From positions 744,001 to 808,000 of the forward strand of contig PSQN01000006.1 in assembly GCA_002989075.1 (NCBI GenBank): a DNA stretch of 64,000 bases. Reading direction: 5' to 3'. The number at the start of each line of letters is the position of its first letter. Position 1 is the stretch's first letter. The notes beneath the pieces are model-generated. The model did no database searches and was not told the DNA's origin. It saw only the letters and a program-made list of their open reading frames with translations. Made by a program: the position numbers and the translations under genes. Below, one piece after another: positions 1-10,981 of the stretch. The stretch comes from Arthonia radiata. Lineage: Eukaryota > Ascomycota > Arthoniomycetes > Arthoniales > Arthoniaceae.

Positions 1-1559
1 TGAGCAACAGAACAGGCCTCGGATATGCTTGCTCATCCGATTCTGACCAAACGCACCGACTCCAGTCGGCGGTGCCGGTTGCACGTCTATCCTGCTGTCG
101 TAAGGACTCATTGAGTACCCCTGAAGCCGAGTCCCAAGGATCTGGAGATGAGTGCCAGTCCAGAGAGAGTAGTATCGCCATCGCATACCACTTGTCTGGG
201 ATATAGAGGCTTGTTAAATGGAGCGTTGGAAGTTGCATCGGCCGCAGCGTATTGCATTGTCTGACCTCGACCTCGTTGCTGCACAACGAAACCACGCTCG
301 ACGATCTTGTATGAATTCGCTCAGAGGATATCTTGACACCGTTTCTCGGGTCACACTCGACATGCTATTGCGTAGCACATAAGCGTCTGTCTGGGCCTCA
401 ACGGCTCAACACCATTGTCTTCAATCAGTCTCTCGCCGTTGTGTCGTCATTATTGGATGACAAAGCGTTTGTTGCGCTCGTGCCACCGGACAGCGGACCT
501 CACTCCATCGACTCTGTGTCGCGAAAAATGCTATCCCGATGTTTACGTCTGCAGCGACCTAATACCCGAATACTCGCGTTGTAATAGTTGCAAAGCGTAT
601 TATTCTGCCTTCTGGACTAAGACGGTAGGCATCAGGAGCATGTCAGTGAGGACTGTCACGAGGGATAGATACTTCGCTTGAGCATGACTAATTGGCGAAC
701 GACACCTGACAGGGGATTCCTGGCTTTGAAAAGAACGCAGGCCGTGACAAAACGCAACTCCCAGCTGCGTCAACATGCGTATGTTGTAAGATCGTTCTGG
801 GCGATCCTTGAATATTTCGAAGACATTCTGGACGTCTCACTTACTGGCAGCTGGGGAAACCCGGATGTGCCTACGATCAATTGCAGGGTAGATTGCCGAC
901 ATGTGTCAGAAAGTCAAACTACTATTGAGGGAGCGTTCGCCCGATAAAGTATCCTCTTCGTCTTCATGAAAAGCTTCCTACGCTGGCTTTTCGCCCTCTG
1001 TAATGTCCATTCGAAAATAAACAAGTTTTTTGCAGTGCTCGACACCTCAGTCTCCGGCCGTGTCGTGAGACCTAGGCCTCTAGTCATAAATGTGCCCTCA
1101 CGGGTTGGGAAACTATTCTTAAGTGCTCAATACAGCAAGGGTGAGGCTGTTGCCAGTGACTACCTCACATCGCTGAACCTTATCCTTAGCTCTTGGAAAA
1201 GACGCAGCATCGCCACTAATCCACGGCGAGACGCCAACGAGCTCCACATAAGAGAAGGGGCCGTGCTTGGTGACGGGCGTGCAGACATTGCTGCTGGAGT
1301 GATGGAATCCACAGAAGGCACTGAACGTTACAAGTTGAGTAATCATGTCAATTGAGATGTGCGATACATCGTAGAAGGAAGTACCTTTTAGAAGTGTAAT
1401 CATCGTTTATCCCTCGTGTGATGAACAGCTCCCTCACCATTCTGCTGCGCGTTGCTGCCGATCCGCCGCAGGTTGTTGGCGCATCTGTTCCGTCTGATGC
1501 TCAAAGCTTCGGAGTCTTTTCTGTCGCATCTGTGTGTTTCTCTGACCGGCTCGTGGCTT
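1..1559. other. Left-edge region with no supported gene
   Basis: Several short open frames occur on both strands, the longest + one at 966-1355, but none resembles a protein family I know. None shows a splice pattern or a fungal-type start context that would favour it. The last part is presumably the 3' flank of the DIM1 gene, which ends at 1560 on the minus strand. I see no repeats, tRNA-like B box or transposon ends here. A diverged or lineage-specific gene cannot be excluded. Confidence 0.4.
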
Positions 1560-2042
1560 TCAGTAGCGGTAGCGTGTCGAGTAATCCTTAGGGCTGACGA
1601 CCAGACCCCTTCCTTTGCGAGCGCCACGGTAGATGGTCTCGATGATATCGACGAGTTCCTGCTTGTCCTCCAGGACCCAGTTGAGCTTGTTGTTGTTACC
1701 GGTGCCGAAATCGCACATCATGTGCTTGTTGCGGTAGAAGAACATGATGGTCATCGGGTCGTAGAGTTCATACATTTGATTCTGGAGGGTACAGTTAGGA
1801 TTGGCGCCTCTATTGATCGAGGGTCTACTTACGAAGTCGGGAACCTGATCAAGATCACAAAGATAGACGACGGCGAAGTTCTTGACGCGCTCTGCGATCT
1901 TGTAGAGGACCTCGTCCTGTCGCATGCACGCTTGGTCCCAGTCGCGACCGAAGCGAATCACGACCAGGCGCTCCTCTTCAGTGAGAATGGCCTGATCGAC
2001 CTGCCAGCCGTTTTGGAGATGCGGTAGTACGACTGAACCCAT
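1560..2042 (-). CDS. dim1: Spliceosomal U5 snRNP protein Dim1 (thioredoxin-like)
   Basis: Dim1 (human TXNL4A, yeast Dib1) is a small thioredoxin-fold protein of the U5 and U4/U6.U5 snRNP needed for pre-mRNA splicing in the nucleus. Two exons on the minus strand (1833-2042 and 1560-1781) flank a 51-nt in-frame intron with a GTAAGT donor, CTAAC branch and CAG acceptor. The product is 143 residues, the normal family length. Family hallmarks are present: MGSVVLPHLQNGW start, VVIRFGRDWD, YLCDLDQVPDFNQMYELYDP, FFYRNKHM, GTGNNNKLNW and the C-terminal GARKGRGLVVSPKDYS. Because the intron is a multiple of three, its retention adds 17 residues without a stop. The gene is divergent from eIF5B. Identity is close to certain. 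Confidence 0.96.
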   Translation of the reverse strand: MGSVVLPHLQNGWQVDQAILTEEERLVVIRFGRDWDQACMRQDEVLYKIAERVKNFAVVYLCDLDQVPDFVSRPSINRGANPNCTLQNQMYELYDPMTIMFFYRNKHMMCDFGTGNNNKLNWVLEDKQELVDIIETIYRGARKGRGLVVSPKDYSTRYRY

Positions 2043-2431
2043 CGTCTGTAGACCTTGAGTATGCGGTGGACGGCGCTCGTAGACGCGGAGGAGAGAAGTT
2101 AGGAGAGAAAAGTGTGGCAGGCAGCGGAGGGGCACGTGAGTCAGGGTTAGGTGACGTGAAAGTGGGGCCGTTTGTGGTGAAGGCTCGACCTTGAAGATGC
2201 ACACTCACACACACTGCCTGTCACTCTGGCTCATTCATCCCAATCTGTCTGAGCACTAGATTTAATTTCTGAATCACTGTGTTCTCATATACGTGATTTT
2301 GGGTGCTTGAAAGCGCGTGTCATGACGAGGCTCATCCAAGTGCCTCGCCACCCCACTTCCTTCCTCGCTGACTTCTGAATCCCCAAAGACCCGTACATTT
2401 TATTTCAAACCAAACTCCTCGACCTGTCACA
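2043..2431. promoter_or_regulatory. Shared intergenic region between dim1 and eIF5B
   Basis: About 390 bp separate the divergent start codons, so this stretch must hold both promoters and 5' leaders. The eIF5B side is pyrimidine-rich and ends in the start context TGTCACAATG. I do not see a clear TATA element. The head-to-head arrangement of a splicing and a translation gene suggests, but does not prove, shared regulation. Confidence 0.45.
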
Positions 2432-5400
2432 ATGCCTCCCAAGAAAAAAGGCAACAAGAAGAACGACGACGACTGGGAAGCCGAGCTCGGCGAGACCGTC
2501 GATCCCGTAGCACAAGCGACCGCTGAAGCAAAGGCCGAGGAAGCTGCAGAAGACGCTCAAGGAAACGGAGAAGCCGGCGGCTCAGGCGGTCTCTTAGCAG
2601 CGCTCAAGAAGAACCGAGGCAAGAAGGCAAAGAAAGGCAAGGTTGTTGAAGACTTTGTACAAGGCGAGGATCCTCCAGAGGCTGATGGGGTAGATGGTGT
2701 CAATGGACATGCAGAGACAGCGCAAGAAGACCTGACTGCCAAAGCTCCGCAAGAGGCCGATCTTGAAGAAGATGACGCATTTGGACAGCCTCAGAAGAAA
2801 GGCAAGGGTGGTAAGCAGCAGAAAGGTGGCAAGCCAGCCAGCAAGGATGACGACGAGGCTGAGGAAGATGGTGAGGGCGGTGGGTTGAAGAGCAAGAAGG
2901 AGAAAGAAAAGGAGAAAAAAGAACGGGAGAAGCAGCGCAAGAAGGAGCAGGTAAGATACCTCGGCTAGCTGTTCTGTTAGCATGGCTGACACTGTATCCT
3001 CTACAGGCTGCGAAGAAGAAGACGGCTGCACCGACACCAGCGCCTAAGGAAGAGAAAAAAACAGAGCCTGAGCCCGAAGCCACAGCCCCGTCACCAACCG
3101 CGCCTGGACCCGACGCAGGCAAGAAGAAGAAACTTCCACCAGCAATCGCGGCCCTTCAAAAGCAACAAGAAGAACTTCGTAAGCGGGATGAAGAATCTGC
3201 ACGCGCCCGAGCCGAGGCAAAGCGTCTGGAAGAGGAGCAAGAGAGGCTGGAGGCAGAGGAGGAGCAAAGGAAGGCCGAGCAGCGAACAGCAAAGAAACAG
3301 CGCGAAAAGGAGAAGATCGAGCAGCAAAAGCGGGAGGGCACCTATCAGACCAAAGCACAGAAAGAAGCCCAACGACTAGCACAAGCCCGCATGCAGCAGA
3401 TGCTTGAGAGCGGCGGCGGCAAGGTGGCTGGTCTGGCAGATCCTGAGACCGCCAAAGACAAGCAGAAGCGACCCGTCTTTGACAAGAAGAAGGCCGCGAA
3501 GCAAAAACAGGAGGAAGACAAACGTCGGGCGGAGCAGGCCGAGCAGAAAATGCGGGAGATGAAATTGGCTCAAGAGCAAGACGAGCGCGTAAAGGCGGAA
3601 GCGGAGAAAGCGAGAGCGGAAGCTGAAGCCAAGAAAAAGGAAGCCGAGGAGAGCGAAGGCGAGGACTGGGAGGCACAAGCTGACGCCGACCTCAAAGACA
3701 GCTGGGACGCCGACTCTGACCACGAGCCCGCGACCGTCAAGCCTGCCGTCAACGGCAAGCCTGTGCAAGCAGGTGCAGATGCGACAGAGCCAGAGATCCA
3801 TAGTTCAGAGTCTGAGGAGGGCTCTTCGGACGACTCGGATTCATCCGAAGAAATGGATGAGGTGACAACAGCTACTCAGCGTGAAGCACAGCGGCGCAAA
3901 CAAGAAGCAGCGGAGCGGCGGGAGAAGAAGCACGAGGCGGCGTTGGCAGCCCGTTCGAAAGACGATCTCCGCTCACCCATCTGCTGTATCCTGGGTCATG
4001 TCGATACAGGTAAGACGAAGCTACTTGACAAGATCCGACAAACCAACGTTCAAGAGGGCGAAGCGGGTGGTATCACACAACAAATTGGTGCTACATACTT
4101 CCCCGTCGAGGCGCTTCAAAAGAAGACCAACGTTGTGAACAAGGACAACAAGTTCGAGTTCAAGGTACCGGGTCTGCTTGTCATTGACACACCTGGCCAC
4201 GAGTCCTTCACCAACCTTCGGTCCCGTGGCTCATCTCTGTGTAACATTGCTATCCTCGTAGTCGACATCATGCACGGCCTGGAGCCACAGACGCTGGAGT
4301 CGATGCGCCTGCTTCGAGACCGCAAAACGCCCTTCATTGTCGCTCTGAACAAAATTGATCGTCTTTATGGCTGGTCACGTATCGACAACAACGGCTTCCA
4401 AGACTCCCTTGCGATGCAGAAGAAGTCGGTGCAGGCTGAGTTCGAGAAGAGATTGAACGACACTAAGGTTGCTTTTGCCGAGCAAGGTTTCAACTCAGAG
4501 CTGTATTCTGAAAATAAATCCATGGCCCGCAACGTCTCGCTTGTGCCAACGTCAGCACACACTGGTGAGGGCATTCCAGACATGATCATGCTCCTCACCA
4601 AGCTCACCCAAGAGCGCATGACCAGCGCCCTGATGTATCTCTCCGAAGTCGAATGCACGGTCCTCGAAGTCAAGGTCATTGAGGGCCTGGGTACAACAAT
4701 CGACGTCGTCCTCTCGAACGGCGTCCTGAACGAAGGTGACCGCGTTGTCCTTTGCGGTCTCAATGGACCCATAGCCACTAACATCCGCGCACTTCTCACA
4801 CCAGCCGAGATGAAAGAGCTTCGCGTCAAGTCTGCTTATGTACACAACAAGTCAGTCAAAGCGTCCCTCGGTGTCAAGATCGCAGCAAACGATCTCGAAG
4901 ATGCCATTGCCGGCTCCCGCCTACTGGTGGTCGGCAATGATGATGACGAGGAGGATATGGAAGAGCAAGTCATGTCTGATCTTGAGAACCTGCTTGGCAA
5001 AGTCTCCAAGTCCGGCCGTGGCGTCTCAGTACAAGCCTCCACTCTCGGTTCCCTCGAAGCTCTTCTGGAATTCCTACGCGTTTCCAAGATTCCCGTCGCC
5101 AACATCTCCATCGGCCCTGTTTACAAGCGCGATGTTATGCAGTGCGGTGTTATGCTCGAAAAGGCCAAAGAATACGCAGTCATGCTCTGTTTTGACGTGC
5201 GCGTTGACAAAGACGCTTCAGCCTACGCGGAGGAGGTTGGCGTTAAGATCTTCACCGCGGACATCATCTACCACCTTTTCGACGACTTCACGAAGCACAC
5301 GAAACAGCTAGCGGAGCAAAAGAAGGAGGAGAGTAAGATGCTGGCGGTGTTCCCTTGCGTCCTCAAGCCCGTGGCGGTGTTCAACAAGAAGGACCCCATC

Positions 5401-5754
5401 GTTGTGGGCGTAGACGTGGTGGACGGTGTGCTGAAACTGCTGACGCCCATTGCAGCGGTGAAGAACAATCCAGTAACGAACGTGAAGGAAATCGTGCATC
5501 TGGGTCGGGTACAGTCGATCGAGCGTGATCACAAGCAAATACCGCTGTGCAAGAAGGGTTCGCCTTCCGTTGCTGTTAAGATCGAGGGCAACAATCAGCC
5601 CCTTTACGGTCGACAGCTGGAGGAAAAGGACACCTTGTATAGCGAGATTAGCCGACAGAGCATTGATGTGCTCAAGGAGTTTTACAGGGAGGAGGTGTCG
5701 AAGGATGAGTGGGGGGTGGTGAAGAAGTTGAAGCCCCTGTTTGATATTCCTTGA
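2432..5754 (+). CDS. FUN12: Eukaryotic translation initiation factor 5B (eIF5B)
   Basis: eIF5B is the cytosolic GTPase that promotes 60S subunit joining at the end of initiation. Two exons (2432-2950 and 3007-5754) flank a 56-nt GTAAGA...CTACAG intron and give 1088 residues, within the family range (yeast about 1000, human about 1220). The N-terminal ~490 residues are lysine/glutamate-rich and low-complexity, with long charged helices, as is usual and dispensable in the family. The G domain follows: G1 GHVDTGKT near residue 502, switch [11 protein letters not shown]3 DTPGHE near 566, G4 NKID near 620 and G5 SAHTGEG. Domains II-IV complete the chalice-shaped C-terminal half. The intron falls in the disordered region. 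All GTPase motifs are intact. Confidence 0.97.
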
Positions 5755-5929
5755 GCGATGAACGCATGTCTTACTTCTTGTCAACAACAAGTGTCAAATG
5801 CGCTTCTCGTTGCACGTTCACTCGCCTCAGCCGATTCACACATATCAGAGCGGTGAGTATGTCAAGCATGGAGGGAAATCTTCAAAAGCTGCTCCTTCTA
5901 CTCGTGATCAAAAGCTCGTCTTTGCTTTG

Positions 5930-6883
5930 CTAGCCTTCGTTGACTACCCTATACTTCTCCGGCTCCGCCTTCGCCCTCTCTTGCAACACTGCAGGCGCTC
6001 CTAATCCCACGGTCGGCTTCCCCAGCGGCTGATGCACCTCCACGCTCCAATAAAACAGCACCGGCCCCGTCCCATCCTCGAACAAGCGCCCCTTCTGCGG
6101 ATACCGCTTCAACCCCTTCCCCACCATCGCGTCCAGCTGCTTCACCGTCTCCTCCCGGCACGCCACCCCCATGCCCACCGCCTGATGCACATCGTACATG
6201 AACGGCTGGTTCTCGACCTAGAGCGCCACGTATTAGCATAATGCATTCTGGAACAGCACACAAGCAGGTGTGCTTTGCTTTCAGAATGGGCGTATCCAAA
6301 CAATGCCTCCTATTCAACAATTGAAAGCCCTGAGCAAACAACAGAAGGAACAGTGTGGAGGCTGTAGACTTACCTAGAGCGCTACGTGTCAGCACAATAC
6401 ATTCTGAAAGAGCACACAAGCGAGTGTGCTTTGCTTCCAGAACGAGCACTTCAGACAGCGCCTCCATTTCAACGACTGAAAGGCCGCAAAGAAACGACAG
6501 AAGAAACAGTGTGGGGGCTGTAGACTTACCTTCACCATGTCGTACTCCATCGCGTTGGGCAAGCGGCTCTGCCCCGGCCATTCCTGCGCGGACTCGCATT
6601 TCAGGTCGACGGTCACGCGCTTGCCGTCGGGGCGGGAGACCTTGAAGTCGGTGTTGACGGCTGATTCGGCGAAGGCGTAGCCCGGTCGGTGGATCCGGGA
6701 GTGCCCGACTGCGATGGCGAATTCAAGGTGCAGCCAGCCTTGCCAGCCGCCGGGGATTTGGATGGCTTCTTCGACGGAGGATTGGTGTGCGCGCAGGCGT
6801 TGGACGAGGGTTTCAGTGAGTGCTTCGGCGGCGTTGAGGCCTGTGAAGGATTGGTAGACGGAGCGGGTGGCGCTGTGGGGCAT
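5930..6883 (-). CDS. Unrecognised protein with a PD-(D/E)XK-like signature
   Basis: Two exons on the minus strand (6530-6883 and 5930-6217) encode 213 residues. The start is MPHSATRSVYQSF; no in-frame upstream ATG is needed. I do not recognise the family. Exon 1 has GWQGWLHLEFAIAVG, then AVNTDFKVSRPDGKRVTVDLKCES. A helix-borne Glu, an Asp, then Asp-Leu-Lys on a strand is the spacing seen in PD-(D/E)XK nuclease-fold proteins, so a nuclease-like fold is possible; this is inference from a short pattern. Exon 2 has KRYPQKGRLFEDGTGPVLFYWSVEV and a Glu/Lys-rich tail. The 312-nt intron between MVK and VENQP is a tandem duplicate of one 156-nt intron (separate entry). The gene is divergent from the ankyrin gene, start codons 770 bp apart. 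Confidence 0.6.
6218..6529 (-). repeat. Tandem duplicate of a whole intron (introner-like)
   Basis: On the minus strand two consecutive 156-nt units (6374-6529 and 6218-6373) each begin GTAAGTCTACAGCC and end GCGCTCTAG, so both have a full donor, a branch-like CTGAC or CTAAT and an AG acceptor. By eye they are roughly three quarters to four fifths identical. Each contains a perfect 7-bp stem AGCACAC/GTGTGCT with a differing 6-nt loop, and in the downstream unit a second outer arm CATTCTG/CAGAATG. They abut with no exon base between them and sit at an AG|GT proto-splice site in phase 0. Length and hairpin are reminiscent of introner-like elements described in Dothideomycetes. Confidence 0.85.
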
Positions 6884-7653
6884 GATTCTTGCCCTTCAGC
6901 AGTCTTGTATACTAAGTGATGTGTTTGTTTCGGCAGCCAGTCAGAGGCTATTTCAAACCCAACCTCTACGTTGCTGTGTTTCAGGTTTCAAGGTCTATGT
7001 TCAAGAACTATATGCAGTATATTGGAATATATGGTGTGCGTGTCTTGGAACTGATATCTTTTCCGCTATACAACAGGGCTATGATGCGGTAATGTCTGGA
7101 CAAAGGGTTCTTTCAAATATATCAGCAACACTCAAATGCAAGTGGTAGGAAAAGGGGTGGGGAAAAGGCCACAGCGTTGCCGTCATTGATACGGAGGGTA
7201 TGCTTAGATAGTTCAAGATACAATATAGTGATTGAATGCTCGATGGCAGCTGCCACAATACATCAGACGATCCCTCCCTCCTCTGTAAGAATTGATTTTT
7301 GGTCCTCCGTAAACACTGCCGGTTTTGGATGTTTCCCGAAACACGTATGTGTTCCAATATCCAAGCATTGTCCACGTTGCCATTCGAAGACGTGCTGTGG
7401 CTGTGGCTGTCGCCTCGTTAGTGCGCATGACGGTAGGTGTACTAAGACGAGGCAACTATGCGCTAAAGCTGTGCTCTTCAGCTGTGGCTTTCTGTAGGCT
7501 TTTACCCACCTAAGCCTCAACCCTCCCAGTAGATGAACGTGTTTGCATGGCTGGACGTGCCTATAGTTAAGAACGTGTTGGCGCTGCCCGCGACAGGGGC
7601 TAGGAAGATGCGAATACCCTCACAAACAACCGCTTGAACGGGTCGCATCCACC
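6884..7653. promoter_or_regulatory. Divergent intergenic region, no gene seen
   Basis: The 770 bp separate the start codons of the PD-(D/E)XK-like gene and the ankyrin gene and must contain both promoters. Small open frames between 7080 and 7520 on both strands resemble nothing and overlap each other. The stretch around 7030-7240 is AT-richer than its surroundings. I see no direct or inverted repeats that would indicate a mobile element. Confidence 0.4.
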
Positions 7654-10067
7654 ATGGAAGGCGCAGCTGCTGTGATATCCATTGTGGCATTGGCTATACA
7701 GGTGGCGGAGAATGTGAAAAAGCTGTACGTGCTAGCTGGCGCTACGCATTGAATACAAACTCACACTTTCCTCGTAGACAAGGTTTCTTCCATGCTCTCG
7801 AGAACGCTCCACGCGATGTGCGGAACATACAGAAGACCCTCGACGTTATTTCAAGCGTCTTGAAGCAGCTACAAGATGACCTCGTAGATGAAGATAGTGA
7901 CTTGACTCTGCGTAGAGCTCTGTTGGACTGCCAGGCCTGCGTGCAAGAAGTCGCGTCGTCCGTCCAAGACTTGGCACCTTTGTTCGCCCCAGAAGGCAAG
8001 GTCTACCGTGCTTGGACGTCGCTGAGAGCACTAAACCGGTCGAAGGCGATCGCAAAACTTGAAGATCGGCTTGAGAAGGCAAAGGCGACATTGACGTTGG
8101 CGCTGCAGAGCTCGACAAGGTAAGCTTCCAGCTCGCTCGCATCGTGCCAGCCAATTCTTGTGGTACATAAAGGCCGTGAGCATTGGATCATGATTGACTT
8201 GTGTGCCTAGGAGGCTACAAATCGCCCACCACCAATCACAGCGCCTCGCTTTGGCGCAAGTCTTCCACACCGGCCGAGTGCACGAACAGCCGGACATGAA
8301 GGTCGTTGAGAGCTCTTTGACTGATCACTATGCCGCTTGTCGGGACGAGATCGCTACTTTCACCGCTACCGTCAACCCGTGGCTTAGGCCGCATTTGGAA
8401 CGGGCGCTTCACGACTGCTTGCAAGAGACTCTTGAACCGTTGACGCACCACGCGGATAGTCAACAGCTGCGCCCACCTTCGTACAAAGCAAGAGGCACCG
8501 CTAAATCAACAGTCAGGTCGCGCAAGCTCCGCTATGTGGCAAGCGATCGTACGTATCGCGAGACCGCTTTTGGCAGAATTCGCTTCGCGACGCAGCTGTT
8601 CGCAGAATCATACGCAGCAGCAGCATCAGGTGGTGATGGTGCAGCAATACCGGAAGTCTACGCCGCCACGTCTCGATACGTAATCGTGCCAGCCCTGTGG
8701 CTGATGAAGCTTGGTCTCTCCTACGCTATTGACTTGAATGTGTCAAGATCAACTCATGCTGGTTGGAAGATTGCGCTGAATACACCGCGGGTACTGCCCG
8801 ACGATTCTGCAATATTCAAACTGTGCAAGCAAGGCGATGTTGTAGGAATGCAACAACTACTATCTCAGGGCCAAGCTTCCGTCATCGATGTCGACACAAG
8901 GGGCTGCACGGCTCTACACGTTGCGGCCGAAAACCATCACCCGGCGCTTTGTGAACTCCTCATTGGCCAAAATTCGAACGTACACGCTCAAGACTGGGGT
9001 TCGTGGCACCAAACTCCCTTTGCAAGAGCTTGCTGTACAGTTCGCAACCACCTTGAGTACGAAGAGGATTCAGATACGGAACCGCGTCAAATTCAGACCT
9101 TTCGAAAGCTGCTTGGAGCGGGGTTCGATCTGGAAGACGCGGAGGATCAACAACAAATCCTAAGGATTGCATCGTTTCGAAACGCGGATGCAGTGAAAAG
9201 GAACGGACAGTCGCCGCACTTTGAGTTTCCGTCACAATGGATACTGAAGCAGCTTTTACCAACCGTTCTCGAAGACCCGCATCGATACGACATGCTGTTT
9301 TGGGAGCAGAGGCTATCGGAGTCGCTTCACTCGCCCGGGAACAACCCATCGCCGGACATTCTACCTTATCGTGAGCCGAGGGCAGTTCGTATCGCGCTCT
9401 TGGGCTGGGCACGCATTCTGTGAGTCGAAGCATCATGCCGAATTTACCAGCTCTTGCTTACTCGACAAACACCAGTGACTTCGATTACCGATACGTACCT
9501 GGTCCCGAAGGCTCTCTCAAAGACCTTAGAGCAATGCTTGAACAGACTGGAACGTTGGCTTTCGTCGAATCAACTTACTCCCGTGGAGCGCTCGTCGATG
9601 AAAACTTGACCACACCAACACGGGAAGCGATCACGCGCTCTCGAGCCTTTCGGAATTGGGTGACGTTGCTGGAGGGATTGGATACCGATCTCGTACAGTT
9701 TGCGAGAGATGAAGCTCCGCTCATGGATGATGGCTGGTCAGTAGACACTTTGCTCAGATTGCTGATGGACGACTATCATTGCACCGAAACGAAGGGTGAA
9801 ATCAAATGCCAGTATTGCAGGATAGTCGCAACTCATCTGCATAGTTACTGGGAGCCCTTGTGGGAGCAGCGTATGGCACGCATCAAAAGCGGTCTCGATC
9901 CTGATGGTCCGTTCAATGAGGAAGAGCTGGAGGTGCAGGCGCGATGGCGCAACTACGTGCGCGTCTTCTACGATGAGAAGATGTGTTACTTTTGCCAGAG
10001 GGACCTTAGAAAGCAAGCATCGACCGAGATTGACAATCACCCGGGCTTGCTTGAGATCGACATCTAG
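7654..10067 (+). CDS. Fungal ankyrin protein with STAND-type N-terminal domain
   Basis: Four exons (7654-7724, 7778-8119, 8211-9419, 9476-10067) with GT-AG introns of 53, 91 and 56 nt give 737 residues. The first ~130 residues (MEGAAAVISIVALAIQVAENV, then an amphipathic helix with FFHALENAPRDVRNIQKTL) match the helical N-terminal domain common on fungal STAND/NLR-like proteins (PigL_N type). No NACHT or NB-ARC P-loop follows. The middle has the fungal ankyrin-family lead-in (AIFKLCKQGDVVGMQQLLSQG), one clear ankyrin repeat (DTRGCTALHVAAENHHPALC) and one degenerate repeat. The C-terminal exon carries CQYC, HLH and CYFC clusters that could bind zinc (inference). Function is unknown; related proteins are thought to act in self/non-self or stress recognition. 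Splice sites fit the frame exactly. Confidence 0.8.
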
Positions 10068-10981
10068 CGGCTGCAGTCGTCGCACGCGCTTTTTGCACGT
10101 GATACTCACTTCTCTGATATGAACGACTTTGAAGACAAGGTCTAACATGAGAGAACAAAATTAGTGAGTATTCTGCATGAGGATAGGATGGCGATTCCGA
10201 CCATCTCTCGGAAGTCGAATCCGTGCGAGCAACTAGCCTGATGTCCTGTCTTCCGAAGAAGCTTTGTCCTGGCTCCCGCTAGCTGGGCGTTGTAGATAGC
10301 ATCAGAGACTCTAATAACTGTTGTTTAGTGTCTCAGGTGTGGGGATGCTCATTCAATGTGACCACTGGATCAGCAAGCCATCTTGACACGCACTATGAAC
10401 GGGGAGACCGAAATTTAAATTCAAGGCATCGACGCTCGGCATCAACATCACCAAACTCTTGTCACAAATATCGAGCCGGGGTAGCATCTACCATGTTCGA
10501 GATTATTTCTTCCACTCGAACCCTTCATGGCTCCTTCCTTCTATTCTCATCTCTTATCTTCGACGCTGGCTATGTCGAAACGCAGTGTAGAAAGTCCTAT
10601 TTCAACGACACGGGTGTAGTATGGCGTCAACGTGTCGATCACCACGGCATTTCCGTTCTTGTGTCCCGCTGCTTGCGCGTTTCCGATGTGCTTACGTGTC
10701 CTCTTTGCGTCCCCATCCCTCCATAGTGAATGTGAGAACGCCAACGACATGCTCCACGGACGCGCTGGGTAAAATTTCAGAATCTATACGTACTGTGCTT
10801 TGGTCGAAGGTGCTTCTGTTTGCGTCAAAACAATACGGAGGAATGTTCATTGTCTGAATGACACCCATGAACGACCTCGTCAAGCCACCGTGCACGATAC
10901 GCAGCACGTGTTAACCAAGAGTCCAAGTCTCGAAGCCAACATTAAAATCACAAAGTCCCGGCAAGAAGTGAACTTGCGGCA
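10068..10981. other. Intergenic region, nothing supported
   Basis: The 0.9 kb hold the 3' flank of the ankyrin gene and the promoter of the oxygenase gene. One + frame at 10328-10726 is open but its translation looks like noise and has no similarity I recognise. No repeats noted. Confidence 0.4.

Noticed and set aside
2594-3801. Several long minus-strand frames rich in Leu/Phe/Ser opposite eIF5B
   Set aside because: They are antisense images of the lysine/glutamate-rich eIF5B N-terminus; the hydrophobic composition is an artefact of complementing AAG/GAG codons.
5949-6599. Reading frame running through both intron units as extra coding sequence
   Set aside because: It is in a different frame from the flanking exons. 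The conserved exon frame hits a stop inside the first unit, and each unit has clear intron ends.
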